The position numbers were made by a program, and so were the translations under genes. From Forficula auricularia (lineage: Eukaryota > Arthropoda > Insecta > Dermaptera > Forficulidae), in assembly GCA_024734495.1 (NCBI GenBank), contig JALMQS010000055.1, forward strand, positions 10,883,340 to 10,947,339: 64,000 nucleotides of DNA, read 5' to 3'. How positions within the stretch are numbered: position 1 is the stretch's first letter; every line of letters begins with the position of its first letter. Under the pieces are notes generated by a model. It was not told the origin of the DNA. It ran no database searches and worked only from the letters and a program-made list of their open reading frames with translations. This document shows positions 10,390 to 21,309 of the stretch, piece by piece.

Positions 10390-11030
10390 AATGCCGGATG
10401 ATTGAAATAACGAACAGACAAAGGAGCCTATCTTGGGGATCATTCAATAAAGCCGCGGATAATCCAAGTGTAATTTTTCTAAAAGGAAAATGGCCGATAT
10501 GGCTGCCCATTTTTAATGGCGCGCTGCCCACATTCCATCAGTAAATTAGCAATTAGCATCGAAATCCCTTTCATCAAATTTTCCATTTGTTTTTCCATCG
10601 GTGGTGGGGCTAGCTATTTTTTTTTTTTTTTTTTTTTAAATCTTGCGCATCGCGATTTAAAACAGACCGTGTGTGGCTGTGACGAACCTTTTAAAACGTC
10701 ATTTTGCATTTGTCTTTTTTGCTTTTTTGAGTGCGGGGGTGGGGTGGGGTGGGGGTGCGAGTCGTGTGTGGACACCTAATGGTCCGTAATCCCGGGGCGT
10801 CGTTGCTGGCCTGTTGGACCCGCAGCTCCCTGATAAAACAGAGTGCATTTGAATCATTCATCGCACGCAGCCTCATTTCTTTAAGTGCATGCGTGAGCCG
10901 CCCTCAAGTAGCCCAGGTAGAGGCAAAAGACCCGGAAGTAGCCAGCTGTCGACCTATGATACGTCTCGACGACAACGACGCGATAATTAATTTCTTCCCT
11001 CTTCATTACAGACATTTGCTGATAAATTCT
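10390..11030. other. GC-richer, apparently single-copy stretch
   Basis: This stretch is visibly richer in GC and sequence complexity than its neighbours and I find no second copy in the window. It contains a poly-T run (10617-10637), a G-rich run (10733-10757) and a pyrimidine tract ending TTCATTACAG (about 11001-11010) that would serve as a splice acceptor. The 130-residue frame 10731-11123 has no recognisable domain. It could be host intronic or regulatory sequence (inference). Confidence 0.35.
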
Positions 11031-11198
11031 TTTACTACTAGGGATGGCAAACGTATGTCGATATATTCAAAATATATCGTTATATCCAATCTTATATTAA
11101 ATAAAAATTTCAATATCGAATAGTTTAATCGATATTTTAAAAATGTCATATCGATTGAATATGTTTGCTCTCAATTTTTCCTCATTTAAATAAACACG

Positions 11199-11392
11199 TA
11201 TGCAGTCGAGTTGTCCGAGCTGGCTAAGGCACTTCAGGCCCGCTTCAGCATCTTTGATGACGATGTTCAAGCGGGAGACCCGGGTTCGAGCTTGGCTAGC
11301 ATATAAAATTTCGACCGGCTAAAACACGGTTGCCTTACTAACACTACTAACACTATACTGATGTACTGTCTAAATGGGCTGTGAAAATAAAT
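11199..11392 (+). mobile_element. tRNA-like SINE, 194 bp, 11-bp TSD
   Basis: AAATAAACACG occurs at 11188-11198 and 11393-11403. The insert starts near GTCGAGTTGTCCGAGCTGGC, with an A box resembling tRNA-Ser/Leu (CCGAGCTGGCTAAGGC), an extended variable arm, and a B box GGGTTCGAGCT at about 11281-11291. A non-tRNA body ends in TCTAAATGGGC and an (AAAT)n tail. A related copy without obvious TSD lies at 59611-59780. Transcription by RNA polymerase III is expected from the boxes. Confidence 0.85.
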
Positions 11393-11653
11393 AAATAAAC
11401 ACGCAAAAGTTTTAGCCAATAATAGCCTCTTCCGGATTTTTGTTAACGTTTTTGTTTTCAAAAGCTGCTGTTATAAAAACTAACAATTGTTTTAACAAAA
11501 GCTCTGTCTAAGCTGTTTTTAGGGTTCTATTCAAAAATGAAACGAATTAAATATATAATTTTTAATAATCAAATGAAAATTTAAATCTAATTAAGTAATG
11601 GAGAGGGATTCAGCCAATGGGTAGCCTCTGCTGAATAAAAAACTTCCAATTAT

Positions 11654-11697
11654 GGAAAACGTTTCGGCTTTAATTTAATAATGCCATCATCAGTTCC
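11654..11697 (-). ncRNA. Hammerhead ribozyme-like motif B
   Basis: Read on the minus strand: GGAA, CTGATGA (11693-11687), extra T, GGC...GCC helix II, GAAAC, GTT, TTCC. GGAA and TTCC give a four-pair helix I. Helix III would be AACGTT, self-complementary with no loop, so it can only form between two molecules. All invariant hammerhead positions are present. The extra T before helix II is shared with motifs A, C and D. Confidence 0.6.
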
Positions 11698-11754
11698 TAA
11701 GAGCTGAAAAAAGCGATAGAGCACACATGTAAAAAAATACAATATTTTTTTTTT

Positions 11755-12484
11755 ACTTTATCCAATGCGAAGCATGGGAAAAGTATTGTAATCGGTCGCG
11801 CGGCAAGCGCGACTTCAAAGGGTCCTCAGGTAAAGACTACGGAACCCATGGACTCAATTACGGTCACAAATTGAAGTATTCAATGAGATTGAATTTTAGC
11901 AAGTGACGGTTTTGCCAAAAACTACCTGGAATCTCGTCGAGAGCCCAAAAAGTGCCATTTTTTTTGGAAGTGCACGTGCGAATGGATGGATGGATAGATG
12001 GATGTGTGTTATCGTTTTTTTCGTCCACGATTTTTTCCACATCGTTGCACTGATTGAATTCAAATTAAAAACCTACTATTAGTTTAACAAAATGAAGCGC
12101 TGATTAGTTTTTGGTACATATCGGCCCACAAACATTAGTATTATACAACATTATTTATTTCAGTACTTTTTTAATTTTTTCTAAATATCTTGAAAATGAC
12201 TAAACCAATTTTGATGAAATTTAATATCCTAATTAAGTACCTTGGGGACAACAAAAAAGGTTAAATAAAGTTTTTAGTAAAATTATATTTTAAAGTACTT
12301 TACTCTAAAGTAAGATTTTTAAATTCTTTAAAATTTATTCATTTTATCTGTTTAATATAGGACTCATTTAACCTAACTAAGTAAGAATGGATAGGCTTTT
12401 CTCTGTGAAATGCTAAAAATTTGGGAGGAAAGTTTATAAGTAACCATAGCAACTGCGTTCTTTTCTTATCCGTTACCTTTGCTA
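11755..12484 (+). repeat. Dispersed repeat body, copy 1, leading into a tandem array
   Basis: Starts TACTTTATCCAATGCGAAGC and runs about 730 bp through blocks such as GGGTCCTCAGGTAAAGACTA, a GGATGGATGGAT stretch, TGAAGCGCTGATTAG and AGTAAGAATGGATAGGCTT. The same body occurs at 33128-33835 and 46668-47390, each time followed by 119-bp tandem units. No coding capacity. The body-plus-minisatellite layout resembles non-autonomous Helentron-type (DINE/HINE) elements, but I could not identify diagnostic ends. Confidence 0.75.
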
Positions 12485-14345
12485 TAGAGGAATCGACTTA
12501 AAACCAAAAATAGCGATTGATTCTCATCTAGTACTTGAGGAATAATCATTATATATTGGATTTTTGACGTTTCGGTTTTTATTGGTAACCATTGCTGAAG
12601 ACATAGAGGAATCGACTTTAAACCAAAAATAGCGATTGATTCTCATCTAGTACTTGAGGAATAACCATTCTATATTGGATTTTTGACGTTTCGGTTTTTA
12701 TTGGTAACCATTGCTGAAGATATACAGGAATCGACTTTAAATCAAAAATAGCGATTGATTCTCATCTAGTACTTGAGGAATAACCATTATATATTGGATT
12801 TTTGACGTTTCGGTTTTTATTGGTAACCATTGCTGAAGACATACAGGAATCGACTTTAAAACCAAAAATAGCGATTGATTCTCATCTAGTACTTGAGGAA
12901 TAACCATTATATATTGGATTTTTGACGTTTCGGTTTTTATTGGTAACCATTGCTGAAGATATACAGGAATCGACTTAAAACCAAAAATAGCGATTGATTC
13001 TCATCTAGTACTTGAGGAATAACCATTATATATTGGATTTTTGACGTTTCGGTTTTTATTGGTAACCATTGCTGAAGATATACAGGAATCGACTTAAAAT
13101 CAAAAATAGCGATTGATTCTCATCTAGTACTTGAGGAATAACCATTATATATTGGATTTTTGACGTTTCGGTTTTTATTGGTAACCATTGCTGAAGATAT
13201 ACAGGAATCGACTTAAAATCAAAAATAGCGATTGATTCTCATCTAGTACTTGAGGAATAACCATTCTATATTGGATTTTTGACGTTTCGGTTTTTATTGG
13301 TAACCATTGCTGAAGATATACAGGAATCGACTTTAAAATCAAAAATAGCGATTGATTCTCATCTAGTACTTGAGGAATAACCATTCTATATTGGATTTTT
13401 GACGTTTCGGTTTTTATTGGTAACCATTGCTGAAGATATACAGGAATCGACTTAAAATCAAAAATAGCGATTGATTCTCATCTAGTACTTGAGGAATAAC
13501 CATTCTATATTGGATTTTTGACGTTTCGGTTTTTATTGGTAACCATTGCTGAAGATATACAGGAATCGACTTAAAACCAAAAATAGCGATTGATTCTCAT
13601 CTAGTACTTGAGGAATAACCATTATATATTGGATTTTTGACGTTTCGGTTTTTATTGGTAACCATTGCTGAAGATATACAGGAATCGACTTAAAATCAAA
13701 AATAGCGATTGATTCTCATCTAGTACTTGAGGAATAACCATTCTATATTGGATTTTTGACGTTTCGGTTTTTATTGGTAACCATTGCTGAAGATATACAG
13801 GAATCGACTTAAAATCAAAAATAGCGATTGATTCTCATCTAGTACTTGAGGAATAACCATTCTATATTGGATTTTTGACGTTTCGGTTTTTATTGGTAGC
13901 CATTGCTGAAGATATACAGGAATCGACTTAAAATCAAAAATAGCGATTGATTCTCATCTAGTACTTGAGGAATAACCATTCTATATTGGATTTTTGACGT
14001 TTCGGTTTTTATTGGTAACCATTGCTGAAGATATACAGGAATCGACTTAAAACCAAAAATAGCGATTGATTCTCATCTAGTACTTGAGGAATAACCATTC
14101 TATATTGGATTTTTGACGTTTCGGTTTTTATTGGTAACCATTGCTGAAGATATACAGGAATCGACTTAAAATCAAAATAGCGATTGATTCTCATCTAGTA
14201 CTTGAGGAATAACCATTCTATATTGGATTTTTGACGTTTCGGTTTTTATTGGTAACCATTGCTGAAGATATACAGGAATCGACTTAAAATCAAAAATAGC
14301 GATTGATTCTCATCTAGTACTTGAGGAATAACTCATTCTATATTG
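12485..14345 (+). repeat. 119-bp tandem repeat array, about 15.6 units
   Basis: The word GACGTTTCGG recurs at 12566, 12685, 12804, 12924, 13043, 13162, 13281, 13401, 13520, 13639, 13758, 13877, 13996, 14115 and 14233, giving a period of 118-120 bp. Units are almost identical, so amplification is recent or homogenised. Read on the minus strand, each unit has GGTT...AACC-GAAACGTC, the 3' half of the hammerhead layout, but no CTGANGA. Frames through the array (13175-13384, 14009-14194) are repeat artefacts. Confidence 0.95.
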
Positions 14346-15240
14346 GAATTCCAAAATCAAATACCTAAGCTCTTAGTCTCAATAAAAAATTACTAAACAA
14401 TAAATTTGGTTTTGATATTCTTATCGGTTTTTGAGGTAGAGTAATTCCAAACTTGACTTCTCACTCATTCTAAAATATAGGTACATATATTTTGATTAAA
14501 ATCTCTATATAACCTATCATATTTAGGATGTTGACAACATATGATTTTTATAGGCCTAAAATCTTTAAGACCTTATTAGATAAAAATTTCAACAGAAAAA
14601 ATTGTTAATTTGTATTATATAAATTACACACTTTTTTTTAGTTAAATTTGCCCATTTTAACGAAATCGTATTTTGAAATAGTTTCATTTTCTTCTTTACT
14701 ATTCCTACTTATTTATTTATCTGTCTGAATGTTATTTTGCTAAATATGATTTTTATTTATTTAGATATATGTAGCTTGAGTAAATATATAATATATCATC
14801 TTACTTTCCACGACGAGACCTTTTGCTGAGATAAACAAAAAAATAAACAAATAAAAATAAAAGCCATGCATTATTCCGGATGTGAAGAGGAATTCCCTTC
14901 ACGCATGGACAAGCCTTTGAGCATATTCTTCTTTTTATAGGCCATTGATTCAATATTTTCTTCTTTTAAATATGAGTGAATCGCTGCAATATTGCTTTGT
15001 TATCTATTCAATAGGATAGTGAATTTATAAATTTGGATAAGGGGGAGGGGGCAGTTGTGAAGACAATGCAAAGAGTTTTTGTAATGGTGTTTTATTAGAA
15101 GGCGAGGGGGAGAAAGATATATGGTCCATGGCCGTTGGATAGAAAGAGGGTGTCTTGATTATTCATTTCTATTTATTCAAAATCGATTAAAAGTTAAATA
15201 GTGGCGATTTATGGTTTGGTAGCGCAGAACGATTTCTTTA
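14346..15240. other. AT-rich interval, no gene seen
   Basis: Low-complexity AT-rich sequence. A G-rich word occurs at 15042-15055. No second copy or reading frame of note. Confidence 0.4.
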
Positions 15241-15263
15241 ATCTTAAATCAGAATTCGAAATT

Positions 15264-15545
15264 TTACATGGATCTTCTTCTTCTTCTTAATCTGTTAAAT
15301 AGACACACGTGTCTGTTTATCCAATTTGTTTCAGCCTTCGGGGTGGTAGCTTTCCTTCCATCTTTTCTTTGGTCTGCGCCGGGTTCTCTACCCCCCCCTG
15401 GACGGTTATGCAGAACAATCTTCGGGTGACATTCTTTCAACTTGTTCGGCCCAATATCGCCTTCGATCATTAACCCATTCAACTATATCTTTTATCCCAG
15501 TTCCCCTCCAAAGTTCTTCAGTGTAGATTGTAGTAGTGTTTGTTT
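15264..15545 (-). pseudogene. LINE protein C-terminal tail
   Basis: On the minus strand, 15545 toward 15290 translates to a block reading IKDIVEWVNDRRRYWAEQVERM with two frame changes downstream. This matches the C-terminal tail common to many arthropod LINE ORF2 proteins (…I-x-D-x-I-x-x-R-R-x-x-W-x-x-H/Q-V-x-R-M). It lies downstream, on the same strand, of the reverse transcriptase fragment at 16233-16560 and may belong to the same decayed element. Confidence 0.55.
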
Positions 15546-15839
15546 TAGATAAAGCGATGACCGCTCTACAAAAAAGCCTTTATAAGTTAACATCGAAAAA
15601 ATTATATTTTTCGAGATAATAATTGTTTTGTCAAAATGGTTGTCTGTTACTTAGTTAGTCTGTGCGTTACCAAATTTTTGTGGACGAGCTAGCTCAAAAA
15701 CTAGTGTGAATGTCAAAACCAAATTTCACACATAATTTTGTTCCATGGAGATTAAGAGCTGATTATATTTTGGATCATATCGACCAAAAATTAAGGGGGT
15801 GGAGGGGTGCTGGAGGGAGGGGGGGCTAAAAATTAAAAT

Positions 15840-16160
15840 CTAGGCCGTTTGAGCAAACTTGACCAAATTTTGTATACATAATCAGTGGGACCCCAGAAGT
15901 CTAAAAATGCAAAAACTAACCGCCCAAAAAAAGGGGGAGGGGGGGTCAAAAATGAAAACCATGCCCATTTACCAAACTCAACCAAATTTTGTATACATGA
16001 TCAGTGGGACCCCAGAAGTATAAAAATGCAAAAACTAACCGCCCAAATTGTAGGTTCAAAAAATTACAATCTTGCCCATTTACCAAACTCAACCAAATTT
16101 TGTATACATAATCAATGGGACCCCAGAAGTATAAAAATGCAAAAGCTAACTCCCCCTACA
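15840..16160 (+). repeat. Three tandem units of about 120 bp
   Basis: ACCAAATTTTGTATACAT...GGGACCCCAGAAG recurs at 15889, 16008 and 16129 (positions of GACCCC), each followed by AAAATGCAAAA. A related single unit lies near 32375-32435. Not related to the 119-bp GACGTTTCGG array despite similar length. Confidence 0.8.
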
Positions 16161-16232
16161 TGATTATAAATCATTTTAGGGGCCAGGTTGTATGGTAAAG
16201 TCAAGTGTATGGCCACATCAGAACACGTCAGC

Positions 16233-16560
16233 TTATTTTATTGAAATTTCCATATTGAGCCGATCAGAGATTCTTTGAAATGTATTCAGGAGTGTCTGTA
16301 GATCCTCTTGACCTTCTGCTAACAGGACTGCGTCATCTGCATAGCATACTACTGGAATTAAAATATCTCCCATTTTGTATCCTAGATGTTTTGGAAGTTG
16401 GTCGATTATTTTGTCCATTATTAGATTGGAGAGCATGGGACTGAGAGAATCACCCTGTCTCACTCTGGATACTTTGATTCTCATTTTATTAAGCCTTAAC
16501 CTCTGCAAGTGGTTTGAAAGCTTGCTCTCACAACTTAGTATTAAGGTTGAAATTGATTGA
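16233..16560 (-). pseudogene. LINE reverse transcriptase fragment (YADD)
   Basis: The minus-strand frame contains VRQGDSLSPMLSNLIMDKII and VCYADDAVLLAEGQEDLQTLL, i.e. reverse transcriptase motifs B and C with the catalytic YADD. The frame continues upstream past 16508 to about 16536 and then breaks. Upstream fingers, the endonuclease and the thumb are missing. With the C-terminal tail at 15264-15545 it forms the remains of one minus-strand LINE, partly replaced by the tandem units at 15840-16160. Confidence 0.8.
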
Positions 16561-16640
16561 ATATCATTCTCTTCCTTTTATACTAATACTGGAGTTCCTC
16601 TACGTTCTGTCTTTTCCCCCACGATCTTTATTATCTATAT

Positions 16641-16700
16641 CAGGGGTTCCCAAATTTTTCCGAGTTGAGGCGCCTTTTTCAATTAAAATTTTTCCATGGC
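16641..16700 (+). mobile_element. hAT-like terminus (partial)
   Basis: CAGGGGTTCCCAAATTTTT followed by GAGGCGC resembles the outer end of hAT-type MITEs. No matching right terminus or TSD was located, so the copy is either truncated or a chance resemblance. Confidence 0.4.
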
Positions 16701-18120
16701 GCTATACTCTAATTAAAAGGATGTCTAATCGTAAAAGTAAGAGATAAAAATAAATGATAAATACATTTTTAGCTTCTCACTTTGTTTTTTGACTAGTTAG
16801 CAAATAAATAAATAAGATTTGAATTTTTAGTTAAATCACAAAAATAAAAGCTTCAACAGCATTACTGGAAATAAATAATTTGAAATAAAAATAATTATGT
16901 GCAGTAGTTATTAATTATTTTTTTTACGTAGTAATTAATATTTTGTTTTCTTTCGTGTTTCTGATTTGGTTTGAGAAATGTCTGAAACTGAGAAATGTTC
17001 ATTCGTTCATGTATGTTATGTTAATTCGGATTTCTAAACCCACGATAGCGGAAAAACGAAAGGTCGTAGAAAGTTCATTCGGGTCCCATAATAATATCTA
17101 ATGTCGAGCTGTCTCGATTCCCATAATCCACGATAATTCAAAAACGTAGTCATAATTTTTTTTGTCGGTCCGGATTTCCCGTTCTTATCCCTAGTCAAAA
17201 CGGAGAATCGTTCAGTTCGTTTTAGTGCCAAAAAATTTATATTTTATTTGATCACACATGCAAATATATAGAGAGAACTTTTCAATTTTTTGGATTTAAG
17301 GTACCTAAAAAATTGGAAAAAAAATGGAATTCGAATTTTTTTACGCATTTTGATTTGGAAATTTTATTATCAAATTAAACACGCCAAGCAGGCTTTAAGC
17401 TTAAAGCGTAGCGTACCGAGGAAATTTTATTAGAAAAAATTAATTCTTAATTTTATTAAAAAATAATTTCGTATAAATTGATTTTCTAAAATGAACACCC
17501 ATAATAAATATATGTTAATTTAAAAAATCTACATAATAAAAATAATTTCATTGTATATAATTATTTAATGAAAAAAAATGTTCTTTTCTTAAAAGCAAAT
17601 GAAAAGAATTTACCGAAATTTCTAAAAAATAATTCCCCTATTTCAGTAAAATGATTTAAAAACAATTAAAGATAAAAATTAAAACAATAATAAATTCTCT
17701 GAAATGCATTTGGGATAGAATGTCTCATTATGCTATAGAAAGAAAAGGGTGCGAAATATAAACTTGGACACTTTTATATATCTGGATACCTGTCGAGACA
17801 AGTCCATATCCATTGGATATTAAAACAAGCTCAGACACGAAATAAACAATTTTCTATTCATCAAGTAGGGATAGTAGGAGGTTTATCAATAGCGTCTACT
17901 TGTTATTAACACATGCTAACTATTTCAATACTAATAATAAAATTGCATGCAAATTCTATTATATAGAGTTGGAATATGTTTAAAAAATTACCAAAATAAA
18001 AACACATAAAAAGAATTATACTCTCAATATATCGTTATAGGTTAAACATCTATGAAATATTTTTTTAATAAAAAACTAAAATATAAGCTTTCAAAGCGAT
18101 TCAATGCAAATAATTTATTT
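16701..18120. other. AT-rich interval; GC-richer patch 17034-17231
   Basis: Mostly AT-rich, with no gene seen. The patch 17034-17231 has a 65-residue minus-strand frame (RTERFSVLTRDKNGKSGPTK...) without recognisable domain; it may be an old transposon UTR. Confidence 0.35.
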
Positions 18121-18123
18121 AGT

Positions 18124-18124
<1 letters not shown>

Positions 18125-18206
<82 letters not shown>
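18125..18206. repeat. (CA)n(TA)n compound microsatellite
   Basis: About 13 CA units followed by about 27 TA units. It abuts the start of the family E Penelope-type copy at 18208. Overlapping His/Thr and Tyr/Ile-rich frames are simple-repeat artefacts. Confidence 0.95.
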
Positions 18207-18207
<1 letters not shown>

Positions 18208-18212
<5 letters not shown>

Positions 18213-18380
18213 GTTCAGTGAGGCTTCCGCGTATAGGTTCTATGTCATTAGAAGTTTTTCGGGTTTCTCCGCGTGGGTTTGAGAGTTTTACTCGACGTTT
18301 CGGCTCTCCTTTTGGAGCCATTTTCAAGAAAGCGGGTGGGTGGTCTACGTGGTCTTAACCTTGTAGTCAAGGTTTTTTTT
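18208..18380 (-). mobile_element. Penelope-type terminal repeat, family E, minus copy
   Basis: Reverse complement of 316-500, including GGCTCC/GGAGAGCC and GAAACGTC (the plus-strand GACGTTTCGG is at 18294). As in the other copy, CTGANGA is replaced by TTGAAAA, so both copies carry the same inactivating changes and probably descend from an already altered master. The 18381-18960 flank is AT-rich with nothing recognised. Confidence 0.6.
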
Positions 18381-18990
18381 TGGACCTCACAGATAACCAA
18401 TAGTTTAGTGTAATTGTACGAAAAATAATTTAGATTTAAGCAGACTTAAAAAATGAGGGTCTCACAACTTGGTAAACTTCAATGAGCGAAAGACACAATT
18501 ATGTCTAATTCATAGGCACGTAGATAGGAGTCCTTCCTGACATTTACTTTGATTCGAGTTCATTGGAACTTTTGACCAATTTACTTGCCAAAGGGACTGA
18601 TGAGAGTGTTCGATCTTCCAAACGAATGACGTACTGTTGAAATTTATTAATAATATTTTAAAAGCCCATCTTCGCATGGTAATTCGAAAATATATGAAAT
18701 ATTTGAAATTAATTGAAAATAATTATCATCAGAATAGAAATTTAAATTAAAATATTTGAAAATAAATATTTTTAATTATGTATTGTAATCAAACAATGAT
18801 TTATCTAACAAATGAACCAATCAATCCTTCTCTCGATTAAAATCAATGAATCAAATTTAATATTTTTATTTTCTTCCGATTAGGGAGTGGAGAATGGTTG
18901 CTGAATACGCGCTGATTGTTCTAGTAATGTAACTGATAATTTTATATATTTTTACTCCTTTATACAGGGTATTTTGAAGTTTCCTAATCG

Positions 18991-19127
18991 TTAACTTTTA
19001 AGGAGTTCGGTGTTGGTTCTAGGTGAAACATTTTAATATAATAATAAAACTTAAGTAAGATACGAGGTAGGTTTCACAGTTTTTTGTGGAAACCTACCTC
19101 GTATCTTACTCAAGTTTTATTATTATA
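18991..19127. mobile_element. 137-bp snap-back insertion, 11-bp TSD
   Basis: TTTCCTAATCG lies at 18980-18990 and 19128-19138. The insert begins TTAACTTTTAAGGAGTTCGG, contains TTCTAGGTGAAACATTTTAA, and then turns back on itself: 19037-19076 pairs with 19086-19127. The same starting unit is inserted with its own TSD at 36936-36997 and, more diverged, at 53636-53690. A fold-back end is what twin priming or a dimeric retroelement RNA can produce. Confidence 0.85.
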
Positions 19128-19138
19128 TTTCCTAATCG

Positions 19139-19320
19139 TGCTCTGGAAATAGTATTTTTGCTTCTTATTTTTGAAATATCTAAAAAACGACTGAAACTAT
19201 TATGACATAAATAAAGTAAAATTGATTGAGTTTACGACGTTTCGGTCAACAAATAAAAACCTTAAATACTGAAAATCGAAAAATGTATATTTTAAGAGTT
19301 ATTAATTGAAAATATTTTGT
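19139..19320. repeat. Dispersed repeat with hammerhead-like relic
   Basis: The host sequence of the 137-bp insertion shares a CTAAAAAACGA(A/C)TGAAA block with 60478-60600. On the minus strand around 19235-19265, GGT...ACC-GAAACGTCG retains helix II and GAAACGTC, but the CTGANGA box is not recognisable. Confidence 0.4.
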
Positions 19321-20877
19321 TTAATGGAAATAACATAATTATATAGGTAGGTATAGAAAATATAAATATGTATATATATATATTGTATAATTGATCCCTG
19401 TATATAATAAGTGGCAGACATCCGGGATTCGAAACTTGAGCTGTCATAGAGGCTAGAGTTCTAGTCTAGAAGTCATAGAGATAAGCGATTGCATTTGTTC
19501 AGACTCTACAACCATTTTGACAGAGAATGGGTATTGAGCGTCCAAGAGCAAAGCGTTTTTTTAATCATTCTTCTTACGTTCATATTTATATCACTGCTAT
19601 CGCTTTAATATTTAATTTTGCATGGGCAAATTTTGAAAGCTCAAACCAATTATCCAGAAGAATGTTTTTCCATTTGATAATTGTTTCTCCTCCTAGTGAA
19701 TGAGGGAGAAATTAATTTGAAAGTCGTAGTGGTGCCCACACCAGCTGATTAATTATGTAGAAAAATTTACTACAATTTAGTTCACAATTATCCTTGAATT
19801 TTTTAATTTTTTCCGAATAACTGGCACAAAATGACAAACCGCTCCGAGATGTTCAAACCCGGTCGTATGGCAAGCCCTATAAATACAGGTAGGCATACAG
19901 ACATAATAAACTATGCTAAAGAAGGCTTTTATCCACATTTATAAATATGAATGGGAAAAATTAAATTGAATTTTTTTTAGTAAGTTCATTACTCCAGCCG
20001 CCCCGGCGAGCTTACCAAGTGATAAAACCATATCCTTAAAGTAATCCATTTGAACTCTCACTTGTTGTCTATCTATTCGAGTTGAAAATAATCCCTCTGC
20101 AAACAATTTGCTACATATGTATCTGAGTAGGGCTCTGAGTGGGACAGATGCAGATGGGCGGCTCGAAATGAATTGAATTAATTTGAGTGGATTTGACTTG
20201 AATTGACTGCAAAATGAATTTGATAGGATTGACTGCATAACGCACCGTTGATATATATGTATATGAACGACTGGATGGATTCAATTAAACCAATATGAAT
20301 GCAATGAATTCAATGTGTATACATCGCACGATCGATACGATAAGGCAGATTATACTGGAGGAATTTAACGTTTGATTTAATCAAAGCGATCTCCAGTTTG
20401 AAATTAGCTTTAAAATTTATCATATCTATAGAATAGGCTCTGCCATTGAGAAATAACATTTTAAAACTATTTTTTTTTTAACTTTCATTTAATACATCTA
20501 ATAGAAAAATGCGGCCACGTGGGAATTGGGCTCGTATGGTAAAAATTTGAGAATTTTCTTATAAAAAATGATAATACAGTCCCAAACCCCTTAAAGGGTT
20601 TGGGTTCGGTTTCCGAGCATTCTATTTACATAGTTATTCTTATATAAAATCGCGTGTCTTCTACTGATTACAAATTTCGGCGGATAACTTTTATTATATT
20701 TCTCGAAGGGTTGTATTTACACACTAATTATATTAGAAATAATTAAAATTATCTATAATAATTCGGATTCACTAGAAGATTCCTTCGTTCAAAAATCGAA
20801 TTCTAATATTATCATATTATGGACAAAATAAACTCTTATAAGGACAAATTAATGGGACTGTACTCTGTATGATGTAA
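19321..20877. other. No assigned gene; 99-residue minus-strand frame at 19939-20238
   Basis: The frame is more complex in composition than its neighbours (…YICSKLFAEGLFSTRIDRQQ…) and includes a possible donor CTTG|GTAAGC on the minus strand near 20019. I recognise no family; it could be an exon fragment or chance. The rest of the interval is AT-rich. Confidence 0.25.
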
Positions 20878-20896
20878 ATCACCACCTACACACATA

Positions 20897-20922
20897 TATA
20901 TATATATATATATATATTCAAT
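20897..20922. repeat. (TA)n microsatellite at a LINE 3' end
   Basis: Alternating TA directly abutting the 3' side (on the minus strand) of the LINE fragment 20925-21295. It could have been the element's simple-repeat tail. Confidence 0.85.
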
Positions 20923-20924
20923 TG

Positions 20925-21295
20925 CAATGCGAATGCACAGGGTGTGCACCAGTAAAGATGCATCTCTGAAAGACCCTTGCATTACCGAAGAGAAGGGAAA
21001 GTTGATTAAGTGAGAGGGTAGACGTAGGGTGTCTATGCACTCCAGTTTTGAAGGTTTGAAGTTTATAGGTGCTGGGAAAGATAGAGGCTGGGAGAGAGTT
21101 CCAGTTCCTTGAAGTCATGGGGATATATGTATTGGCGAATGAAGTGGTCCGCCACTTTTCTAATTTGACCGAGAGAGAGTGTTGGGAGTCGGCAAAACGC
21201 GTGCTCATATTCAAATTTCGAAAAGACAAATTTGCTACCAGTACTTGCGACATTTGCAGCCAGGAGGCAGACGTATCGTCTCGAGCATCAATCAC
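20925..21295 (-). pseudogene. LINE ORF2 C-terminal fragment
   Basis: The minus-strand frame reads YIPMTSRNWNSLPASIFP followed by STYKLQTFKTGVHRH. The pattern P-x-T-x-R-x-W-N-x-L-P-x-x-F-P-x-x-Y-x-L-x-x-F-K is the conserved C-terminus of many Jockey/CR1-group reverse transcriptase proteins. The reverse transcriptase itself is absent, so this is a 5'-truncated copy. Confidence 0.7.
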
Positions 21296-21309
21296 AGAGC
21301 GATTTGAAT

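Noticed and set aside
10731..11123. 130-residue frame in the GC-richer stretch
   Set aside because: Starts inside a G-rich simple run, has no domain, and its composition drifts to AT-rich at the end.
11055..11150. hAT MITE starting AGGGATGGCAAACG
   Set aside because: The opposing terminus and an 8-bp duplication could not be found.
13175..14194. Repeated frames with DENQSLFLILSRF-type peptides
   Set aside because: They arise from the 119-bp satellite, whose unit length is not a multiple of three; frames break at each length change.
12485..14345. CRISPR array
   Set aside because: Units are tandem without unique spacers, and the genome is eukaryotic.
18991..19127. Another hammerhead (GGTGAAACATTTT)
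   Set aside because: Contains GAAAC, but there is no CTGANGA and no complementary helix II at the right place.
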